Assembly: GCF_000743355.1 (NCBI RefSeq)
Contig: NZ_JQEI01000003.1
Coordinates: forward strand, 248,001 to 312,000
Direction: 5' to 3'
From: Serratia sp. Ag1
Lineage (GTDB): Bacteria; Pseudomonadota; Gammaproteobacteria; Enterobacterales; Enterobacteriaceae
Length of the DNA: 64,000 bases
In this document: piece by piece, positions 60,481-64,000 of the stretch
Position numbering within the stretch: the first letter of the stretch is position 1
Layout: every line of letters begins with the position of its first letter
The notes under the pieces: model-generated
What the model saw: only the letters and a program-made list of their open reading frames with translations
The model's database searches: none
What the model was told of the DNA's origin: nothing
Program-made: the position numbers and the translations under genes

Positions 60481-61119
60481 ATGAGCAGCAGAACGCGTTA
60501 TTATTATGAACCCGCAGAAGGCCACGGCCTGGCGCACGATCCGCTGAACGCTATCGTCGGCCCTCGGCCAATTGGTTGGATCTCCTCCCTCAGCGCCGCA
60601 GGCCAACGCAATCTGGCACCTTACAGCTTCTTCAACTGTTTTAACTATCGCCCACCCATCATCGGCTTTGCCAGCACCGGCTGGAAAGACAGCGTTGCCA
60701 ATATCGTAGAAACCGGCGAATTCGTCTGGAACCTGACTACACGGCCATTGGCAGAAGCCATGAACAACAGCTCAGCAGCCTTGCCGCGTGGTGAGGATGA
60801 GTTTGCCTTTGCCGGATTAACGCCTGCTCCAGGGCGGCGCGTAAAAGCAGAGCTGGTCGCAGAAAGCCCAGTGAACTTTGAATGCCGCTTAACGCAGTGT
60901 ATTCAGTTGCAAAATGCCGTAGGAGGAAACATCGAGACCTGGCTGGTATTGGGGGAAGTGGTCGCGGTACATATCGATTCAACGCTGCTCGATGAACAGG
61001 GCGTTTACCAGACTGCCGCCGCACAGCCAGTGTTACGTGCCGGTGGCCCAACGGCTTATTACGGCATTTCTGACCAACACCGGTTTGATCTGGTGCGCCC
61101 GGATGTGCGTAAGCCCTAA
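60481..61119 (+). CDS. Flavin reductase-like (FMN-binding split barrel) protein
   Basis: 212-aa protein of the flavin reductase-like domain family: NAIVGPRPIGWISSLSAAGQ with the usual PRPI-W-S strand, NLAPYSFFNCFNYRPPIIGF, DSVANIVETGEFVWNL and a C-terminal YYGISDQHRFDLVRP. Such proteins bind FMN and may reduce flavin for monooxygenases; the specific role is unknown. ATG 60481 begins at the domain; the open frame reaches 60433. It stands alone. Confidence 0.88.
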   Translation: MSSRTRYYYEPAEGHGLAHDPLNAIVGPRPIGWISSLSAAGQRNLAPYSFFNCFNYRPPIIGFASTGWKDSVANIVETGEFVWNLTTRPLAEAMNNSSAALPRGEDEFAFAGLTPAPGRRVKAELVAESPVNFECRLTQCIQLQNAVGGNIETWLVLGEVVAVHIDSTLLDEQGVYQTAAAQPVLRAGGPTAYYGISDQHRFDLVRPDVRKP

Positions 61120-61137
61120 GAGCCACATACTGTCAGC

Positions 61138-61168
61138 ATTCGGCCTGTTGCTGAGCTACAGGCCGAAT
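61138..61168. terminator. Bidirectional hairpin between flavin reductase gene and bcsZ
   Basis: 11-bp perfect stem ATTCGGCCTGT/ACAGGCCGAAT with a 9-nt loop between two convergent genes. No T tract on either side. Confidence 0.65.
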
Positions 61169-61176
61169 ACCAAGAA

Positions 61177-62202
61177 CTAACGCTGGCTCGCCACCGACCA
61201 GTAGGTCAGCAGGTACAGGCTGGCAGAATAGTAGTCCTGATCGGAAACCAAGCGGTTGGTCAACTGCCCCCCGGCACCCAAGACTAAATCCCGCACCGCC
61301 ATCATGCCGGGGCTTTGGTTATAACCGGCACGTGCGCCGCTCATCACGTCAACCCAAGCAGGAACGGCTTGGCGATCGAACCCCTGCCAAAACCGGATGA
61401 AAGGGGCAAGCGCCGGGTTATTGTCCTGATACCAGTGGATATATAATGGGATACGCACCGCGTCAAAGCCAAAACGGGCTGGCCAGCCATTAGCAGGGGC
61501 CATACGCCCGTCGGCAAATAACGTGACCCAATCTGTCGGGATCCGAGCTTTACCGAATGACATTTTGTTGATCAAAGCCAGGCCATCGTCACTCAGGTTT
61601 TTCCACACCAGCAGATGCGTTTGTTCGTAAAAAGCTTGCCACGCCGGAAAGGCAAAATAAGAAGGGTTCAGGGTGATCGAGTTCGATTGCTTAAAACCGC
61701 TGACGCCTGGCAGCAATACGTTATAACCGGCGTATTTCACCAGCGTATTGCGCAGCAATGAGCGCTGTATTTCAGAAGAGCTTCTGAGATACTCCCGAAC
61801 ATTCCATTTCTTGCCAGCTTCTAACAGTGCCCAGGCTATAAAGATATCGCCATCGGTAGCATTGTTTTTATCCGCAATCGGGATGGCTTTGCCGGGTTCA
61901 TAGCGCCAGGAAAACAGCCCGATATCTTTGCGCAATAACGTCGCGTTAGTCCAGCGCCACATACTGTCAAAGGCCTGGCGGTCATTATTATACACCGCCA
62001 GCAACATGGCATAGCCCTGCCCTTCGGTATGGCTGATATTTTTATTACCCGTATCAACCACCCGTCCGTCAGGTAATAAAAACCGCTGTTTATACAGGGT
62101 CCACCCGTTATCTTCCGCCTGAGAGCCGAAAGAAAACAGTAATCCTGTCAGCAGAGCCAATATCCTGATCCAACCTCGAGTATATTTCGCCACAATATTC
62201 AC
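61177..62202 (-). CDS. bcsZ: Periplasmic endo-1,4-beta-glucanase BcsZ
   Basis: 341-aa glycoside hydrolase family 8 cellulase that trims cellulose during export (E. coli BcsZ 368 aa). A signal peptide of about 29 residues ends at GSQA. The general acid is Glu60 in SHTEGQGYAML; the Asp pair in NATDGDIFIAWALLEAG (residues 117 and 119) belongs to the active site. It is last in bcsC-bcsD-bcsZ, 2 bp after bcsD. Confidence 0.95.
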   Translation of the reverse strand: MNIVAKYTRGWIRILALLTGLLFSFGSQAEDNGWTLYKQRFLLPDGRVVDTGNKNISHTEGQGYAMLLAVYNNDRQAFDSMWRWTNATLLRKDIGLFSWRYEPGKAIPIADKNNATDGDIFIAWALLEAGKKWNVREYLRSSSEIQRSLLRNTLVKYAGYNVLLPGVSGFKQSNSITLNPSYFAFPAWQAFYEQTHLLVWKNLSDDGLALINKMSFGKARIPTDWVTLFADGRMAPANGWPARFGFDAVRIPLYIHWYQDNNPALAPFIRFWQGFDRQAVPAWVDVMSGARAGYNQSPGMMAVRDLVLGAGGQLTNRLVSDQDYYSASLYLLTYWSVASQR

Positions 62203-62204
62203 CC

Positions 62205-62684
62205 CTATTGACCGTTTTTGTAGCTAAATACCAAGGCCTGCTGTGCCAATTGAGGGTTCCAGCGCAAAGAGACATGCGGAGCGCCACCCTGAGCCTGCAA
62301 CCAAGTGGCATAGACTCCTTCCAGCACAGTAGCAAAAGACAGGTTCCACATTGGCTCGTTATCAGGGTCAGGTGTTTGTGGATAAGCATGATGTTTCAGC
62401 ACTATTTCTTGTTCGCTTGCCTCAACCTGCACCCATCCCCAATCGAAATGGCTCAGCACGGCGTTGATACCATCCTCAAGTTCCCCTACCGTCTGCGCAT
62501 CCGGTAAACGCGTTTTCTCCGCCAACTGGCTGCCCATCAAACGCAGAAAATCCCGGCTATCCGCGTCATCAGCAGAAGCAAGAATGCCAGAAAAAATAAC
62601 TTCTATCAGGCTCGACCAGCCGGGTTTAAACTGCTGACGGCGGTAATAATCGAGCTCATAAGACGCATTATTAATATCTTGCAT
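62205..62684 (-). CDS. bcsD: Cellulose synthase subunit BcsD
   Basis: 159-aa periplasmic protein of the BcsD/AxcesD family, which forms octameric rings that guide glucan chains in organisms making ordered cellulose. It shows QFKPGWSSLIEVIFSGILAS near 17-36, the DFLRLMGSQLA helix and a C-terminal RWNPQLAQQALVFSYKNG. E. coli lacks bcsD, so this is a type I bcs cluster. It is 2 bp after bcsC and 2 bp before bcsZ. Confidence 0.88.
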   Translation of the reverse strand: MQDINNASYELDYYRRQQFKPGWSSLIEVIFSGILASADDADSRDFLRLMGSQLAEKTRLPDAQTVGELEDGINAVLSHFDWGWVQVEASEQEIVLKHHAYPQTPDPDNEPMWNLSFATVLEGVYATWLQAQGGAPHVSLRWNPQLAQQALVFSYKNGQ

Positions 62685-62686
62685 GG

Positions 62687-64000
62687 TTATTTCCCATCTA
62701 ACAGATATTTAAAATAGAGCAAAGCAGTGCTCTCGGAATAGCTGCCGAAAGTGTCATAACCCAACTGCCCCCCAACCAACATGCTCGGCGTAACTTTATA
62801 AGTTCCTGCCGCTTTCAGGCTATAGCCAATGCCGCTTTTATCTTCGGCGGCATACCTTGCTTCCTTACCATAACCTTGGCTAACTAAACCCTCTAATTGG
62901 GACTGGAGGTCAGGATCATTTGGGAAATAGTCGCTTTCCTGATTGTGATAAGACTGATAGCCGACGTTCCCACCCAACATGTACGTGAAATCATCCTGCT
63001 TTTTAGTAAATTCAATTGGCAGCGAAATACTGACATAATCCTGCGGGCTGAAATATCCCCCCTGACCATAGCTGAAGTAGCTCAAGTTTTTGTCAAAGTT
63101 CATATAATTCACGTTGACGCCGACTTTCAGCTCATCTTCATCATTTTTATACGGGCGAATGTAAGCCCCTAAAATTCCATTGACACTTTTGTTGCTGGCA
63201 ACGTTATCCCCCAGATAGCTGTAATAACCCGCCCCACCATAAGCACCCACGGTACCATCATCGAATCCCAGATTCAGGCTACCGCCGTTCTTGGTGACTG
63301 CCCCCCACTTCTTGCCGGTAATCACATCTTCAGTACCAACATAAGAGAGCAGGCTGTCAGCCATCGCTCGCCGCTCCAACGTCATATCCAGCTTCGTATT
63401 GGTGCTCACCTTCGGCGACCATTTCACACCACCAACGACCGAGCTGATCCCCGTCCCCAGCGGAGTGCTGCCGACGTCCAGTTTGTAGCTGTCGCCACTG
63501 AGTGCCAAAGCCAGTTCAACCCCGGTTTCTTGCTGTTGCCCCGGGGAGTCAGCATAAAAATCATTAGGGTTATATTTCTGCGGCTGAGTCACCTGAGAAT
63601 CAAGCAACTGCTTTTCCTCATAGGCTTGCGCCTGCGCGATCGTCGCGGCATCACATTCAGCCGATGTGGCGTCGATCGAACACAGATGATCGCGCGTCGC
63701 ATGAATTTCCTGGTAACGCAGCGCGGCCTGTTGCGCTGCGGCAATCGAGTTCTGTGAAGCAATAATCGAAGCCTGCGTCGCCGCTTCTACCGCTTTAGCC
63801 TGTTGCAGCGCCCCAGTACCAAAGCGAACGTTGGCAGAGTTGGACGGCGTGCCCGACTTCAGCATCACTGGAGTGACGCCAAATGTCACCCGTCCATTGT
63901 CGATCGGCATCCCCGACACGCTGATCGGGCTCTTTATTTCAGTAATATTACTTAGCCCATTCTCGCCGCTGCTGTTATCACGCAGCGCGATATCACCCTG
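62687..64000 (-). CDS. bcsC: Cellulose synthase outer-membrane protein BcsC, C-terminal part (cut by window edge)
   Basis: The last 437 or so codons of bcsC; the frame is open to 64000, so the gene continues beyond the window. The BcsC C-terminal beta-barrel domain is visible (KYNPNDFYADSPGQQQETGVE region, GTGISSVVGGVKWSPK, GAYGGAGYYSYLGDNVASNK, final SESTALLYFKYLLDGK). The TPR part lies outside. BcsC is the outer-membrane channel for cellulose. An internal GTG at 63919 is not the start. Confidence 0.93.
   Translation of the reverse strand, partial: QGDIALRDNSSGENGLSNITEIKSPISVSGMPIDNGRVTFGVTPVMLKSGTPSNSANVRFGTGALQQAKAVEAATQASIIASQNSIAAAQQAALRYQEIHATRDHLCSIDATSAECDAATIAQAQAYEEKQLLDSQVTQPQKYNPNDFYADSPGQQQETGVELALALSGDSYKLDVGSTPLGTGISSVVGGVKWSPKVSTNTKLDMTLERRAMADSLLSYVGTEDVITGKKWGAVTKNGGSLNLGFDDGTVGAYGGAGYYSYLGDNVASNKSVNGILGAYIRPYKNDEDELKVGVNVNYMNFDKNLSYFSYGQGGYFSPQDYVSISLPIEFTKKQDDFTYMLGGNVGYQSYHNQESDYFPNDPDLQSQLEGLVSQGYGKEARYAAEDKSGIGYSLKAAGTYKVTPSMLVGGQLGYDTFGSYSESTALLYFKYLLDGK

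Overview
The window is chromosomal DNA of a member of the Enterobacterales, most likely Serratia or a close relative. Many proteins match Escherichia coli orthologues nearly residue for residue and at almost the same length (Cdd, MaeA, MglBAC, FolE, MoeAB, YbiT, OmpX, GlnHPQ). ERIC elements are present. A bcsC-bcsD-bcsZ cellulose cluster with a bcsD gene and the surrounding accessory genes fit Serratia better than Escherichia. The genus call is an inference. I saw no rRNA, tRNA, CRISPR array, insertion sequence or prophage.

Layout. (1) 0.1-5 kb: yohJ-yohK, cdd, maeA, sanA. (2) 5-11.3 kb: an accessory nitrogen block with a GlxA-type regulator and cysteine hydrolase, an M14 deacylase, an Lrp-type regulator, an amino-acid ABC importer lacking its ATPase, and dimethylargininase. 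(3) 11.5-18.6 kb: mglBAC, galS, yeiB, folE in E. coli order, with readable CRP and gal operators. (4) 18.8-23 kb: an MFS transporter, a LysR regulator, and frmA-fghA for formaldehyde detoxification. (5) 23.2-31.9 kb: an AT-rich island with a YhcADEF-like chaperone-usher fimbrial operon and four regulatory or accessory genes, including a ToxR-like/FidL-like pair. (6) 32-35.7 kb: moeAB and ybiT. (7) 35.8-41.2 kb: a P450/monooxygenase/ArsR module, a secreted BNR-type protein, a glutathione transferase and a MarA/SoxS-like activator. (8) 41.3-45.7 kb: a BhsA-like protein, a methionine-rich MXKDX peptide, a Tat-exported molybdopterin oxidoreductase with a cytochrome b partner, and a divergent two-component system. 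(9) 45.7-47.4 kb: a second LuxR plus ToxR-like pair. (10) 48-54 kb: a complete ygbI-ltnD-otnK-otnC-otnI-ygbN cluster for C4 sugar acids. (11) 54-61 kb: ompX, rhtA, a YhcH-type gene, glnHPQ with sigma-54/NtrC signals, rlmF and a flavin reductase. (12) 61-64 kb: bcsZ, bcsD and the 3' end of bcsC, which runs off the right edge.

The most interesting candidate system is block 8. A sacrificial methionine-rich periplasmic peptide sits just downstream of a YedY/MsrP-like molybdoenzyme, a membrane cytochrome b and an OmpR/EnvZ-type sensor pair. By analogy with MrpX/YedY1 of Azospira and HprRS-MsrPQ of E. coli, it may scavenge reactive chlorine in the envelope. Other leads are the dimethylargininase block, a P450 missing the ExxR motif and the meander, two loci sharing a four-cysteine ToxR-like periplasmic domain, and a short dispersed repeat seen twice.
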